Source of the DNA: Cetobacterium sp. 8H
GTDB taxonomy: Bacteria; Fusobacteriota; Fusobacteriia; Fusobacteriales; Fusobacteriaceae
Length of the DNA: 64,000 nt
Direction of reading: 5' to 3'
Assembly (NCBI RefSeq): GCF_014250675.1
Contig: NZ_JACHTG010000003.1
Span: 124,001 to 188,000 of the forward strand
The notes under the pieces are model-generated. The model was not told the DNA's origin, made no database searches, and saw only the letters and a list, made by a program, of their open reading frames with translations. The first letter of the stretch is position 1; each line of letters opens with the position of its first letter. Below, in pieces: positions 7,083-15,507 of this stretch. The position numbers and the translations under genes were made by a program.

Positions 7083-8594
7083 TTAATCCTCTTTAGCTAA
7101 AGATCTTAGCGAATCATAAAATCCTTCTATATTTTTTCTTGGTACTAAAACACCTATTATATCATTTAATTGGAGTTTCGTTTGCCCTGTAACCTCTACT
7201 ACACTACCCTGTCTTTCTAAAGATGTTATCTGTAATTTTCCTGGTAGTGATAAATCTGCAATTTCTTTCCCTATAAGTTGTGATTCTCTTCCAAGTTCAT
7301 AAACAAGTTCTACTTTTTCTTGAGATTTATCATTCTTAACTAAAACTTCATAAAGTAGATCATAAACTGGATAAACTTTAAAAAAACTACTTATTGTATA
7401 AGCCAGTCCAACAATAATAACCATGCTAGGTAACAACGTAAAGTCTGAAGTCATCTCTAATATCAATATAATCCCTGTGGCTGGAGATCTTACGACCACT
7501 ACAAAAGCAGAGGCCATTCCGAGGAATATAAAGATTCCTAAATTTTCTACTGTTAAAATATTAAAATAAACTAATATCAATCCAAAAAGTTTACCTGAAA
7601 GTCCACCTATAACTAAAAGTGGTAAAAAAATACCTCCTGGAAACCCTGTTGAATAAGATATCGTTGTGAATAATAATTTTAACACTATAAAGAAAATTAA
7701 TATCAAAATACTAGTTGAATTTTCTGTTGCTTCCTTTATTAAAAAACTTTCTCCACCAGCAGTTAGATCTATATAAAAAATTCCTATTATAAAAATCATA
7801 GCTGTGTATAAAAATACTTTTATATATTTTGAAATTCTTATTTCACTATTCTTCTTTTGAAAGAATAATAGCATATTTGAAAAAGCTTTTCCTACCAAAC
7901 TCATAAAGATTGCAAATGCTATCGTTATATAGATATACTCTAAATAGTTTAACCCTTCTGGATAAATTATTTTTATATCCAAGTAATCATTTTTCAAAAA
8001 TATTTTGGACGACATATAACCTGACGTTATTGCTCCTAAAAATGAAAATACTATCAATCTTGAATTAAAATATTTCTGTAGTTCTTCCGCAACAAATATT
8101 GCTGAAGCTAAAGGCGCCGTAAAAGCCGAAGATAATCCAGCACTTGCACCACTCATTATTAAATATTTCCTCTCTACTCTATTTACTTTAAATACTTTAG
8201 ATATCTGTTCACCTATAAGAGCGCCCATTTGAACTGAAGGGCCTTCCCTACCTAAAGAGTACCCAACAGATATTCCCATTACTCCACCTAAAAATTTTAA
8301 AATTATTCCTTTCAAAGAATTTGGAATTGATACTCTTCCATAAATTTGACCTTTTACTTGTGGAATACCACTCCCTCTTATTACCGGCATATCTTCAGCT
8401 ATCTTATTTATAACTAAACCAATTAAATAAATTCCTATAAATGCTAAAATTAAATAGTATTTAGAATTATTTATATCAAACATAATTTCCCTTAGATATA
8501 TTGACTTTCCTATAATCCATCGATAGGGGATTGTAATAACTCCTGTCATAAATCCTGTCAATATTGCTAGTATATAGATTTTAAAAATTCCCAT
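7083..8594 (-). CDS. clcA: ClC-family chloride channel/H+ antiporter with C-terminal TrkA-C-like domain
   Basis: Multi-spanning membrane protein of 503 aa that moves chloride (or a similar anion such as fluoride) across the inner membrane. The three ClC filter motifs are present: GSGIP (74-78), GREGP (115-119, gating Glu E117) and GGIFLP in the second half. The proton-path Glu pair (E170-E171 in FVAEELQKYF) is retained, which points to an H+-coupled antiporter rather than a channel. The last 75 residues resemble a TrkA-C/RCK_C regulatory domain. ATG follows GAAAGGAT. Single gene, divergent from the FetAB pair. Confidence 0.9.
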   Translation of the reverse strand: MGIFKIYILAILTGFMTGVITIPYRWIIGKSIYLREIMFDINNSKYYLILAFIGIYLIGLVINKIAEDMPVIRGSGIPQVKGQIYGRVSIPNSLKGIILKFLGGVMGISVGYSLGREGPSVQMGALIGEQISKVFKVNRVERKYLIMSGASAGLSSAFTAPLASAIFVAEELQKYFNSRLIVFSFLGAITSGYMSSKIFLKNDYLDIKIIYPEGLNYLEYIYITIAFAIFMSLVGKAFSNMLLFFQKKNSEIRISKYIKVFLYTAMIFIIGIFYIDLTAGGESFLIKEATENSTSILILIFFIVLKLLFTTISYSTGFPGGIFLPLLVIGGLSGKLFGLILVYFNILTVENLGIFIFLGMASAFVVVVRSPATGIILILEMTSDFTLLPSMVIIVGLAYTISSFFKVYPVYDLLYEVLVKNDKSQEKVELVYELGRESQLIGKEIADLSLPGKLQITSLERQGSVVEVTGQTKLQLNDIIGVLVPRKNIEGFYDSLRSLAKED

Positions 8595-8739
8595 AGTTCT
8601 TATCCTTTCTGAAATATTCTTCTTAAAATTTTAATACTATTTTTGATAACACTTTCCTTGATTTTATATATTATAATTTTATTTATATTAATAAGTTTTT
8701 ATGATAATATTAAACTATACTTTTTATAAGGAGGAAAAA

Positions 8740-9351
8740 ATGATTACATTTAAAAATATCAGTTTAAAATTTAAAAATAAAATTGTTTTAGAAAATTTTA
8801 ATTTAGATATAAAAAAAGGAGAAAAAATATTAATAACAGGAGAATCTGGAAAAGGAAAAACTACTCTTCTTAGAATACTTTTAGGATTTAACTTTCCAAA
8901 TTCTGGTGAAGTTTATGTAAATAATGATAAACTTGATGAAAAAACTATAACTTCAATCAGAAATATTATTGGATACATGCCTCAATCTACTCCATTTCTG
9001 AATACAAATGTTTTAAAATTAATTAAAACTATTTTAGGGTATAAACAGAATAAAAATATCCCTTTTGACTTAGAAAGAGTTATTAGTCTTCTTGATTTTT
9101 TTTCATTAGAAAAAACAATCTTAGAAAAAGATATAATTAAACTTTCTGGTGGTGAGAAACAAAGACTAGCTTTTATAGTTATTATTCTTTTAGATAGAGA
9201 TATTTGGATTTTAGATGAAATTACTTCCTCTCTTGATCAAACATTAAAGGAAAAAGTTGTGTCTTATATCTTGAATACCGATAAAACTGTTATTTTAGTA
9301 TCTCACGATACAGTTTCATCTTTTGACAAATTTAAGGTGGTGAATTTATAA
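8740..9351 (+). CDS. fetA: ABC transporter ATPase, FetA-type
   Basis: 203-aa ATPase that pairs with the adjacent permease; in E. coli FetAB exports iron and helps resist oxidative stress. Walker A GESGKGKTT (34-42), signature LSGGEKQR (135-142), Walker B WILDE (156-160), H-loop SHD. A longer frame opens at 8701, but ATG at 8740 right after AAGGAGGAAAAA is clearly the start. The stop TAA shares one base with the start of the permease gene, so the two are translationally coupled. Substrate assignment rests on the partner's family. Confidence 0.85.
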   Translation: MITFKNISLKFKNKIVLENFNLDIKKGEKILITGESGKGKTTLLRILLGFNFPNSGEVYVNNDKLDEKTITSIRNIIGYMPQSTPFLNTNVLKLIKTILGYKQNKNIPFDLERVISLLDFFSLEKTILEKDIIKLSGGEKQRLAFIVIILLDRDIWILDEITSSLDQTLKEKVVSYILNTDKTVILVSHDTVSSFDKFKVVNL

Positions 9352-10130
9352 TGGCTCAAGATATTTTTTTACCTAATCTTCTTTACTTTTTGATTTTTTT
9401 AATCCCTATTTTTTTCATTATGAAGTATCTTGAAATAAATATGATCACAAAAGTTATAAAATCAATTTCTAGGATGTTTATTCAACTACTTTTAGTTGGT
9501 ATTTATCTTAAATATATTTTAACTTTAAATAACACATGGATAAATATCATCTATCTTGGATTCATGACTTCTGCTTGTGCATTTACAGTTACTCGTGATG
9601 TAAAAATTAAAGATTTAAAATTTTTCTTTATGGTTTTTATTTCTGCTTTAGTTCCTCTTTTAATTAATATGTTCATTTTTTCTGAATTATTATTGAATTT
9701 AAAAGATCCATTTGATGCGGTATACCTTATTCCAATCTCAGGAATGATATTAGGAAATACACTAAATGGAATGATTGTAGCAATCAATGATTTCTTTAAT
9801 AGTATGAATGCTAATGGCGAAAGCTACTTATTATCATTATCATTTGGAGCTACCAAATTAGAAGCCCTAAAGCCTTTTATTGCTCAATCAGTTACGCTTG
9901 CATTTAAGCCTTCTGTTGCTACTATGGCTAACGTTGGAATTGTTTCTCTTCCTGGGATGATGACTGGACAAATTTTAGGTGGATCTCTTCCTGATGTTGC
10001 AATTAAATATCAAATTGCTATAATGATTGCTCTATTTATAACTAGGTTTCTTTCTTCCTTCACCCTACTTTATTTCTGCATTGTCCATTTTTTCGATAAA
10101 TACTCTATTTGTAAAATAAAAGTTAAATAA
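9351..10130 (+). CDS. fetB: ABC permease, FetB/YbbM (UPF0014) family
   Basis: 259-aa inner-membrane permease with about seven hydrophobic segments. The conserved UPF0014 blocks are present: GMILGNTLNGMIVAINDF in the middle and MANVGIVSLPGMMTGQILGG near the C-terminus. Start ATG overlaps the upstream ATPase stop by one base. Together they form a predicted metal (iron) exporter. Ends at a strong shared terminator. Confidence 0.88.
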   Translation: MAQDIFLPNLLYFLIFLIPIFFIMKYLEINMITKVIKSISRMFIQLLLVGIYLKYILTLNNTWINIIYLGFMTSACAFTVTRDVKIKDLKFFFMVFISALVPLLINMFIFSELLLNLKDPFDAVYLIPISGMILGNTLNGMIVAINDFFNSMNANGESYLLSLSFGATKLEALKPFIAQSVTLAFKPSVATMANVGIVSLPGMMTGQILGGSLPDVAIKYQIAIMIALFITRFLSSFTLLYFCIVHFFDKYSICKIKVK

Positions 10131-10178
10131 AATCAAAAATGACATCCTATTGCTAGGATATCATTTTTGATTTTTTTA
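10130..10178. terminator. Bidirectional terminator
   Basis: Long stem AAATCAAAAATGA-ATCCTA / TAGGAT-TCATTTTTGATTT with one bulged or mismatched position, flanked by A and T runs. It overlaps the last codons of thiM. Confidence 0.85.
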
Positions 10179-10962
10179 TTATCATCTCTTCATTCATTTT
10201 TGAAATATTATCAATTATTGCTACTTTTAAACTACCTGTTCCTTCAAAATTTTCTGAAGCAATCTCTCCAGAAATTCCCATCAATAAAACTCCAGCTACG
10301 GTAGATATATACCTATCTACTTCCACTCCTAAAAAACTAGCTATTAAAGATGTTGTCATACATCCTGTTCCTGTAACTTTAGACATAATAGGTGAGCCAT
10401 TTTCTATTTTTATGTGTCTATCTTTATCTACAATATAGTCTACTTTTCCTGTTATTGCAGCAACTGCACCAAATTCTTTAACCACCATTTCACCCAATAC
10501 TACTCCATCTTCTTCATTTTCTAAAGAATCAACTCCTCTAGTATTTGAATCTAATCCTAGAATAGCTTTTATTTCAGCCATATTTCCTTTTATAACTGAA
10601 AACTTAACTTTAGATAATAAATCTTTCAAGAGATTTTTCCTAGCTTGTGTTGCTCCAGCTCCTACCGGATCTAAAATTATCGGCTTATCTAGTCTGTTCG
10701 CAATCTCTCCAACTTTAACTGCCATTTTAACCATGCTTTTTTCCATAGTTCCAATATTTATAACAACACTTGATGCAAAACCTATAATCTCTTCCATCTC
10801 TTCTAAGCAAAATGACATCAAAGGTGAGCCCCCTACAGCAAGAGTTATGTTTGCACAATCATTAATTGTCACTGTATTAGTCAAGTGATAAACTAGCGGT
10901 ACTCTTTTTCTGACTTTCTCTAAACTTGATATAATTTCATGAAAATTATTCTCTCTATTCAT
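10153..10962 (-). CDS. thiM: Hydroxyethylthiazole kinase
   Basis: Phosphorylates 4-methyl-5-(2-hydroxyethyl)thiazole to salvage the thiazole half of thiamine. About 269 aa with the ThiM blocks VYHLTNTVTINDCANITLAVGGSP (N-terminal, substrate site), ILDPVGAGAT and KVTGTGCMTT (anion hole and catalytic Cys). The ATG at 10962 lies inside the end of thiD and follows GCGGGTG; an upstream GTG at 10971 is possible. Overlap with thiD is 8 nt, so translation is coupled. Controlled by the TPP riboswitch upstream of thiD. Confidence 0.93.
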   Translation of the reverse strand: MNRENNFHEIISSLEKVRKRVPLVYHLTNTVTINDCANITLAVGGSPLMSFCLEEMEEIIGFASSVVINIGTMEKSMVKMAVKVGEIANRLDKPIILDPVGAGATQARKNLLKDLLSKVKFSVIKGNMAEIKAILGLDSNTRGVDSLENEEDGVVLGEMVVKEFGAVAAITGKVDYIVDKDRHIKIENGSPIMSKVTGTGCMTTSLIASFLGVEVDRYISTVAGVLLMGISGEIASENFEGTGSLKVAIIDNISKMNEEMIIKKSKMIS

Positions 10963-11761
10963 AATCAACACCCGCTTTTTTATACAATTCTATAAAATGA
11001 CCTACTGGTCCAACTCCCTCTCCTATTGAAAACGAGTTCTCAATTGCTTTTGTTATATAGTTTTTCCCTTGTTTCACTGAATCTTCTATACTCATACCTT
11101 TTCCAATGTAAGAAGCTATTGTTGATGACAATGTACATCCTGTACCATGAGTATTTTTTGTCTCAAATCTTTCACCTAAAAATTTAACAATCTCTCCATT
11201 TTCTGTTAAAAGTATGTCTGTACAACTATCATTTCTATGTCCACCTTTAATTAATACATTTTTTACACCTAATTTTTTTATTACAAACGCACTATCTATC
11301 ATATCCTTTTCTGTTTCTATTTTCATACCAGAAAGAATCTCTGCTTCTGGTATATTTGGAGTAACTAAAGTTCCTATTTTTAAAAACTTTTTCAATGCTT
11401 CAATTGCTGATTCTTTCAATAAATAATACCCGCTTTTCGAAACCATAACCGGATCTATAATTATATTTTTAGCATTAACTTTTTCTAGTGTTTGTGCAAT
11501 AGTTTCTATTATTTCTGTACTTGAAAGCATTCCAATTTTTACTGCATCAACTTCAATATCCTCATATATGACCTCTATTTGTTTTCGAATAATATCATTT
11601 TCAATCTCTTGAACTGCAAATACTCCCTTTGTATTTTGAGCTGTTATTGCTGTAATTACGCTCATCCCATAAACTCCTTGAGCACTCATAGCTTTTAAAT
11701 CTGCTTGTATTCCAGCACCTCCACACGAATCTGATCCTGCTATTGTTAATATTTTTTTCAT
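10955..11761 (-). CDS. thiD: Hydroxymethylpyrimidine (phosphate) kinase
   Basis: Phosphorylates HMP and HMP-P to the pyrophosphate used in thiamine synthesis. 268 aa, ribokinase-like fold: AGSDSCGGAGIQADLKAMSA at the N-terminus, DPVMVSKSG, and THGTGCTLSS near the C-terminus with the catalytic Cys. First gene after the TPP riboswitch. With thiM it gives salvage of both thiamine halves; thiE, needed to join them, is not in the window. Confidence 0.95.
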   Translation of the reverse strand: MKKILTIAGSDSCGGAGIQADLKAMSAQGVYGMSVITAITAQNTKGVFAVQEIENDIIRKQIEVIYEDIEVDAVKIGMLSSTEIIETIAQTLEKVNAKNIIIDPVMVSKSGYYLLKESAIEALKKFLKIGTLVTPNIPEAEILSGMKIETEKDMIDSAFVIKKLGVKNVLIKGGHRNDSCTDILLTENGEIVKFLGERFETKNTHGTGCTLSSTIASYIGKGMSIEDSVKQGKNYITKAIENSFSIGEGVGPVGHFIELYKKAGVDYE

Positions 11762-11785
11762 TCTCCCACCTCTATAAATTTTTCA

Positions 11786-11816
11786 TAAAAAAAAGCTATC
11801 CCAAAAGGATAGCTTC
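11786..11816 (-). terminator. Riboswitch-controlled intrinsic terminator
   Basis: On the minus strand AAGCTATCC-TTTT-GGATAGCTT (with one extra G) followed by a run of T, located between the TPP aptamer and thiD. It is the likely expression platform: TPP binding should favour termination. Confidence 0.85.
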
Positions 11817-11860
11817 AAATATACAAAGTCTATAACAAAAATATGTTTAACTTCAATTTG

Positions 11861-11940
11861 ATACTTCCCTACGCTGGTACTATCCAGATCAGGTTCAAAG
11901 GGTCAGTTAAAAACTTCTCAGCCTATTGGCTCCCCTAGTA
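11861..11940 (-). ncRNA. TPP riboswitch aptamer (THI box)
   Basis: On the minus strand the aptamer runs from ACTAGGGGAGCC through GGCTGAGA, CTGACCCTTTGAACCTGAT and CTGGATAGTACCAGCGTAGGGAAGT (written here in overlapping pieces). These are the hallmark conserved blocks of the THI element, including CUGAGA in the pyrimidine-sensor arm. It controls thiD-thiM. Confidence 0.97.
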
Positions 11941-11964
11941 ATCTTTTATATTTATTTTTAACAC

Positions 11965-11993
11965 AATATACTACAATTAGTTTTCAATGTCAA
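11965..11993 (-). promoter_or_regulatory. Promoter of the thiD-thiM operon
   Basis: TTGACA (11988-11993), 17-bp spacer, TATATT (11965-11970) on the minus strand, about 25 nt upstream of the TPP aptamer. Confidence 0.75.
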
Positions 11994-11994
11994 T

Positions 11995-12597
11995 CTATAT
12001 CTCCATAGTTATAGCATTTCTAACTTTATCTCTATAGGAATTGATTCTTTTTTCCCAACCTTTCCCATATGTAACCCAACTTTCAAGAGTTTTATAATAA
12101 TTTATTCTCTCTTCAGTTATTAAATCTATAAACTTCTCATGATTTTGAATTTTATTTAGCAGAGTAATACTTTTACTTCCAAGTACTCCATCTACTTCTA
12201 TCTCTTCTGAAGAGTGATATTTTTTTAATGCCCTTTGGGTTATAACTGCTCCTGCCTTATACCCACCATTAAAAAATATATCAAATATCATCATTTGAGA
12301 ATATGAATTTTTAATTTCATTTAGTCTATATTCTACTAATAAATGTTCTGCAATCTCTCTTGCTTGTTCCTCTGTTAAACTTTTTACAGAGTACTCTTTA
12401 TTAAATTTTTTATTATAATCTAATAATAAAAAATTTCTTATTCCATATTTTGACATCTCTTTTTGATTTTTAACCAATTTATCCCCTTCATGAGATAAAA
12501 CTTCACTTATGATTAGCTCTCTAACCTTAGTGTCTTCCGCCCCAAATATGGCAATTGAATAAAATAAAGTAATTATAACGACAAATTTTTCTAGCAT
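11995..12597 (-). CDS. GH108 (DUF847) N-acetylmuramidase-like protein, exported
   Basis: 200 aa: signal peptide about 1-19 (ending FGA), a glycosyl hydrolase 108 domain and the companion PG_binding_3 domain. The family's catalytic Glu motif EGG appears as HEGDKLV, keeping the Glu but changing the second Gly; YGIRNFLL follows as in family members. The second domain is marked by MMIFDIFFNGGYKAGAVITQ and DGVLGSKSI. Related proteins are phage endolysins or secretion-linked lysozymes, but a signal peptide and lack of phage genes suggest a cell's own wall hydrolase. The GGGAGG lies 14 nt before the ATG, which is far, so expression may be weak. Confidence 0.78.
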   Translation of the reverse strand: MLEKFVVIITLFYSIAIFGAEDTKVRELIISEVLSHEGDKLVKNQKEMSKYGIRNFLLLDYNKKFNKEYSVKSLTEEQAREIAEHLLVEYRLNEIKNSYSQMMIFDIFFNGGYKAGAVITQRALKKYHSSEEIEVDGVLGSKSITLLNKIQNHEKFIDLITEERINYYKTLESWVTYGKGWEKRINSYRDKVRNAITMEI

Positions 12598-12682
12598 GCT
12601 TTATTTACTTTCCTCCCTAAATTCAAATAAGTTTTTCAACTTTTTAAAAACAGGGTATATTATAACATAATTTTTACTAATT

Positions 12683-14077
12683 TTATAGAGTATCAGCCAC
12701 TTTTTGAACTTTTTCTTTAAAATCAGTAATATCTTTTATTGATTTTTTTACATCTACAGTTTTTAATTGTTTATTATCAACTATAATTTTACCATTAACT
12801 ATTACTGTTTCAACATTACTTGCATTAGCAGAATAAACAAGCGCTGAATAAGGATCAAATATTGGATTCATGTTTACTGAAGATGTTTCAACTATGACAA
12901 TATCTGCTAACTTTCCATTTTCTAAACTTCCTAACTCATTTTCTCTATGAATTGCTCTTGCACCACCTATTGTAGCCATCTCAACCACTTTTTTTGGTGG
13001 CATTGCAGATCTATCTTTATTTGCAAGTTTATGTAATTTAGCAACATATCCCATCTGTCCAATTATATCTAATGTATTCCCACTCATTGGTCCATCCGTT
13101 CCTAAACCTACTCTTAAACCATCATCATGCATTTTTAATGCTGGTGATATTCCTTTAGCAGATTTAATATTAGCAACCATATTATGTGCCACTCCAACGT
13201 CTCTTTTTTTCATAAGTTCAATATCACTATCAGTTACAAATATATTATGAGCTGATATAAATCTCTCATTTAAAAGTCCTAATGAATCTAAGTACTCCAC
13301 TGGTGTCATTCCAAAATCTTTTTTAATTTTATTAAACTCTACATCTGTTTCTGCTACATGCATAGAAACAGGAACATTATATTTTTTAGAAAGCTCTTTT
13401 ATTTTTAAAAGCTCTTCTTTTGTCACAGTATGTGGTCCATGTGGTCCAAAACCAGGTGTTATTAATTCGTCATTTTTATATTTTTCAACAAATGCGATTG
13501 CTCTATTTAAAGTTTCACCTTTATTTTGCCCATCTGCTGTAGGATATTTAATAATATTTTGTGTCATTATTCCTCTAAGTCCAACTTCTTTTACAGCTAT
13601 TGCTGCATTTTCTTCATACAAATACATATCTACCATAGTTGTAACTCCACCTAAAGCCATCTCCATTGCTCCATGCTTTGCACCTAAATATGATAACTCA
13701 GGTGTTACCATTTTAGCTTCTAAAGGAAAAATATATCTATTTAATCTATCTGGTACATCATCCGCTAGGGATCTAAATACTGTCATTGAAGCGTGCGTAT
13801 GAGTATTTATCATTCCTGGCATAATAATTCCATTCTTAGCATCTATTATTTTTTTAGCTGAATAATTTTTTAGTAAACTTTCATCCCCTACTGAAATTAT
13901 TTTGTTATTTTTTATAACAACAACTCCATTCTTTATTATTTCTCTCTCACTATTCATTGTTAAAAGAGTTCCGTTCTTAATTATAATACTCGCTTCTTCC
14001 TTTTGATTTTGTAATGATGTACACCCTAACAATAAAAAACTTCCTAGCAATAAAGCTCCTTTTAAATACTTCTTCAT
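12683..14077 (-). CDS. Lipoprotein amidohydrolase (MTA/SAH deaminase-like, ATZ/TRZ family)
   Basis: Metal-dependent deaminase of the subtype-III amidohydrolases, 464 aa. Metal and catalytic residues are in place: H93 and H95 (NTHTH), H240 and E243 (MHVAE), H277 (SAHN) and D328 (GTDGP). Unusually it has a lipoprotein signal with lipobox LLLGC (C19), so it should be anchored outside the cytoplasm. A longer frame opens at 14107, but ATG at 14077 after GGGAGGATTTT is the start and gives the lipobox. The leader carries a guanine-type purine riboswitch, so the physiological substrate may be a guanine-type base or nucleoside, not S-adenosylhomocysteine. Closest known reactions are MTA/SAH, guanine and 8-oxoguanine deamination. 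Confidence 0.85.
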   Translation of the reverse strand: MKKYLKGALLLGSFLLLGCTSLQNQKEEASIIIKNGTLLTMNSEREIIKNGVVVIKNNKIISVGDESLLKNYSAKKIIDAKNGIIMPGMINTHTHASMTVFRSLADDVPDRLNRYIFPLEAKMVTPELSYLGAKHGAMEMALGGVTTMVDMYLYEENAAIAVKEVGLRGIMTQNIIKYPTADGQNKGETLNRAIAFVEKYKNDELITPGFGPHGPHTVTKEELLKIKELSKKYNVPVSMHVAETDVEFNKIKKDFGMTPVEYLDSLGLLNERFISAHNIFVTDSDIELMKKRDVGVAHNMVANIKSAKGISPALKMHDDGLRVGLGTDGPMSGNTLDIIGQMGYVAKLHKLANKDRSAMPPKKVVEMATIGGARAIHRENELGSLENGKLADIVIVETSSVNMNPIFDPYSALVYSANASNVETVIVNGKIIVDNKQLKTVDVKKSIKDITDFKEKVQKVADTL

Positions 14078-14091
14078 AAAATCCTCCCAAA

Positions 14092-14124
14092 TAAAAAATC
14101 CCAGCAAGCAAAAGCCTACTGGGT
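14092..14124 (-). terminator. Purine-riboswitch terminator
   Basis: On the minus strand CCCAGTAGGC-TTTTG-CTTGCTGGG followed by ATTTTTTAT. It lies between the aptamer and the amidohydrolase ribosome site, as in OFF-type purine riboswitches. Confidence 0.8.
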
Positions 14125-14143
14125 ATCATCCCAATTTACTTTT

Positions 14144-14208
14144 ACTTATAGTGCTAAATTTACGGTTTAGCGTAGAAACTTTCGTCCTTATTACGAATTT
14201 ATATAAGT
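14144..14208 (-). ncRNA. Purine riboswitch aptamer, guanine-type (C74)
   Basis: All three helices can be read on the minus strand: P1 ACTTATA/TATAAGT, P2 TTCGT/ACGAA with loop AATAAGG, P3 GCTAAA/TTTAGC with loop CCGTAAA. J2/3 is AGTTTCTAC and J3/1 is AC, so the specificity base is C, as in guanine/hypoxanthine riboswitches. Loop 2 differs slightly from the usual ATATGG. Confidence 0.93.
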
Positions 14209-14229
14209 TAATAAATATTTCACAAGAAG

Positions 14230-14258
14230 ATTTTATCATATCTTAGAAATAAAATCAA
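14230..14258 (-). promoter_or_regulatory. Promoter of the riboswitch-controlled amidohydrolase
   Basis: TTGATT (14253-14258), 17-bp spacer, TAAAAT (14230-14235) on the minus strand, about 20 nt before the aptamer. Confidence 0.65.
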
Positions 14259-14328
14259 AATAAATAGCTTATTGTTCTATAAAAAATATTTAAGTTCATT
14301 TTTCTGGATAAAATAATTTTTTTTAGTA

Positions 14329-14378
14329 TTGTAATTCTAGAATAAATAGCATAGAATCTAACTAGATTAAGTTAGATT
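14329..14378 (+). promoter_or_regulatory. Promoter with overlapping operator-like inverted repeat
   Basis: TTGTAA (14329-14334), 17-bp spacer, TAGAAT (14352-14357). A perfect 9-bp inverted repeat AATCTAACT-N6-AGTTAGATT (14355-14378) begins inside the -10, where a bound repressor would block transcription of the DUF218 gene and perhaps the importer behind it. Confidence 0.6.
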
Positions 14379-14407
14379 TAACAAAATTTTAATTTTAGGA
14401 GGAAATT

Positions 14408-15469
14408 ATGAAGAAAAAAATTATACTACTTTCGAGTATTATTGGATTCATTCTTTTGACAGGATGTACATCTACAAATAAATATCCATCTTCAGAAGAG
14501 CAAAACAAAATAGCTCACTTGACTCAAACTGGTATTCATTATTATTGGCATGGTGGAGATTTGAGTAAAGTTGAAAAAGAATTTTTTAAAGGTATAACAT
14601 TAAAAGGAAAATATGATGTTGTTGAGAATTCTTTTAAAGAGGCAAGTCTTATAAGTCCGTATAGAACCGATCTAAGATTTAGCATAGCATCTACACAAAT
14701 TATCCAGAAAAAAACTGAAGATGCTTTAAATACATATAAAGATATTTTAGCAATTTATCCTGATAATTTTGAAGCAGGAATTCTTTTAGCTGGATACTCC
14801 AAACAAATTGGGGATATGCAAACCTATTCTAGTACTATTGAAAATTTAAAAAAGACCCATCCAGAAAAAACTCAAACTTATTTAAATAAGTTTGAAAACA
14901 CCGATAAAAATATGAATATCCAATTAAATACTGAAGCTTTCAAAGTAAATGATAATCACGCTATCGTTATATTAGGATATGCTCTTGGAGATAATGGGGT
15001 TATGAAACCTACTTTAATTGAAAGACTTAAGCAAGGACTGGCTCTCCATAGAAAAAATCCAAGATCACCTATTATAGTTTCTGGCGGAGTGCAAAAAGGT
15101 GGAGTTACTGAAGCTTTTGTTATGAAAAATTGGTTGGTTTCAAATGGTGTTCCATCTTATCTAATTTATATGGATGATCAGGCAAAAGACACTGTAGGAA
15201 ATGCTCTTTATTCAACTGAAATATTAGCTAATTTAGCTCCTAAAAATGTCACTCTTATATCTAGTGCAAGCCATATTCGAAGAGGACTTTCTGTTTTTGA
15301 AGAAGCAGCTAGTATAAAAGGCTTAAAACTTAAATATACTAATTTAGTTCATCTAGATTATCCAACACTTAAAGAGGCTCAGAAAGTTTCTGAAGCTGAA
15401 AAATTAGTTATCTATAGAGATTTGATTAGAACTTCTGGAATTTGGGCTTATCCTGGAATTCAACAATAA
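14408..15469 (+). CDS. Lipoprotein with TPR-like region and DUF218 (YdcF/SanA) domain
   Basis: 353 aa. Lipobox LLTGC at Cys20. Residues about 60-170 look like two or three helical TPR-type repeats (FKEASLISPYRTDLRFSIAS, ALNTYKDILAIYPDNFEAG). The C-terminal half is a DUF218 domain: AIVILGYALG, PIIVSGGV, TEAFVMKNWLVSNGV, KDTVGNALYS and ISSASHIRRG. Proteins of this group (SanA, ElyC, YdcF) are tied to envelope integrity but have no settled reaction. ATG follows AGGAGG. It lies 38 nt upstream of the importer genes and may share their transcript. Confidence 0.8.
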   Translation: MKKKIILLSSIIGFILLTGCTSTNKYPSSEEQNKIAHLTQTGIHYYWHGGDLSKVEKEFFKGITLKGKYDVVENSFKEASLISPYRTDLRFSIASTQIIQKKTEDALNTYKDILAIYPDNFEAGILLAGYSKQIGDMQTYSSTIENLKKTHPEKTQTYLNKFENTDKNMNIQLNTEAFKVNDNHAIVILGYALGDNGVMKPTLIERLKQGLALHRKNPRSPIIVSGGVQKGGVTEAFVMKNWLVSNGVPSYLIYMDDQAKDTVGNALYSTEILANLAPKNVTLISSASHIRRGLSVFEEAASIKGLKLKYTNLVHLDYPTLKEAQKVSEAEKLVIYRDLIRTSGIWAYPGIQQ

Positions 15470-15507
15470 TTTAAAATAACTTTTCAAATAAAAAAGGAGG
15501 GTAATAA

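Noticed and set aside
11995-12597. Prophage endolysin
   Set aside because: The GH108 domain is common in phages, but no other phage gene is near and the protein has a signal peptide.
14144-14208. SAH or preQ1 riboswitch as an explanation of the amidohydrolase leader
   Set aside because: The helix lengths, GTTTCTAC junction and CCGTAAA loop fit the purine aptamer fully; SAH and preQ1 folds do not.
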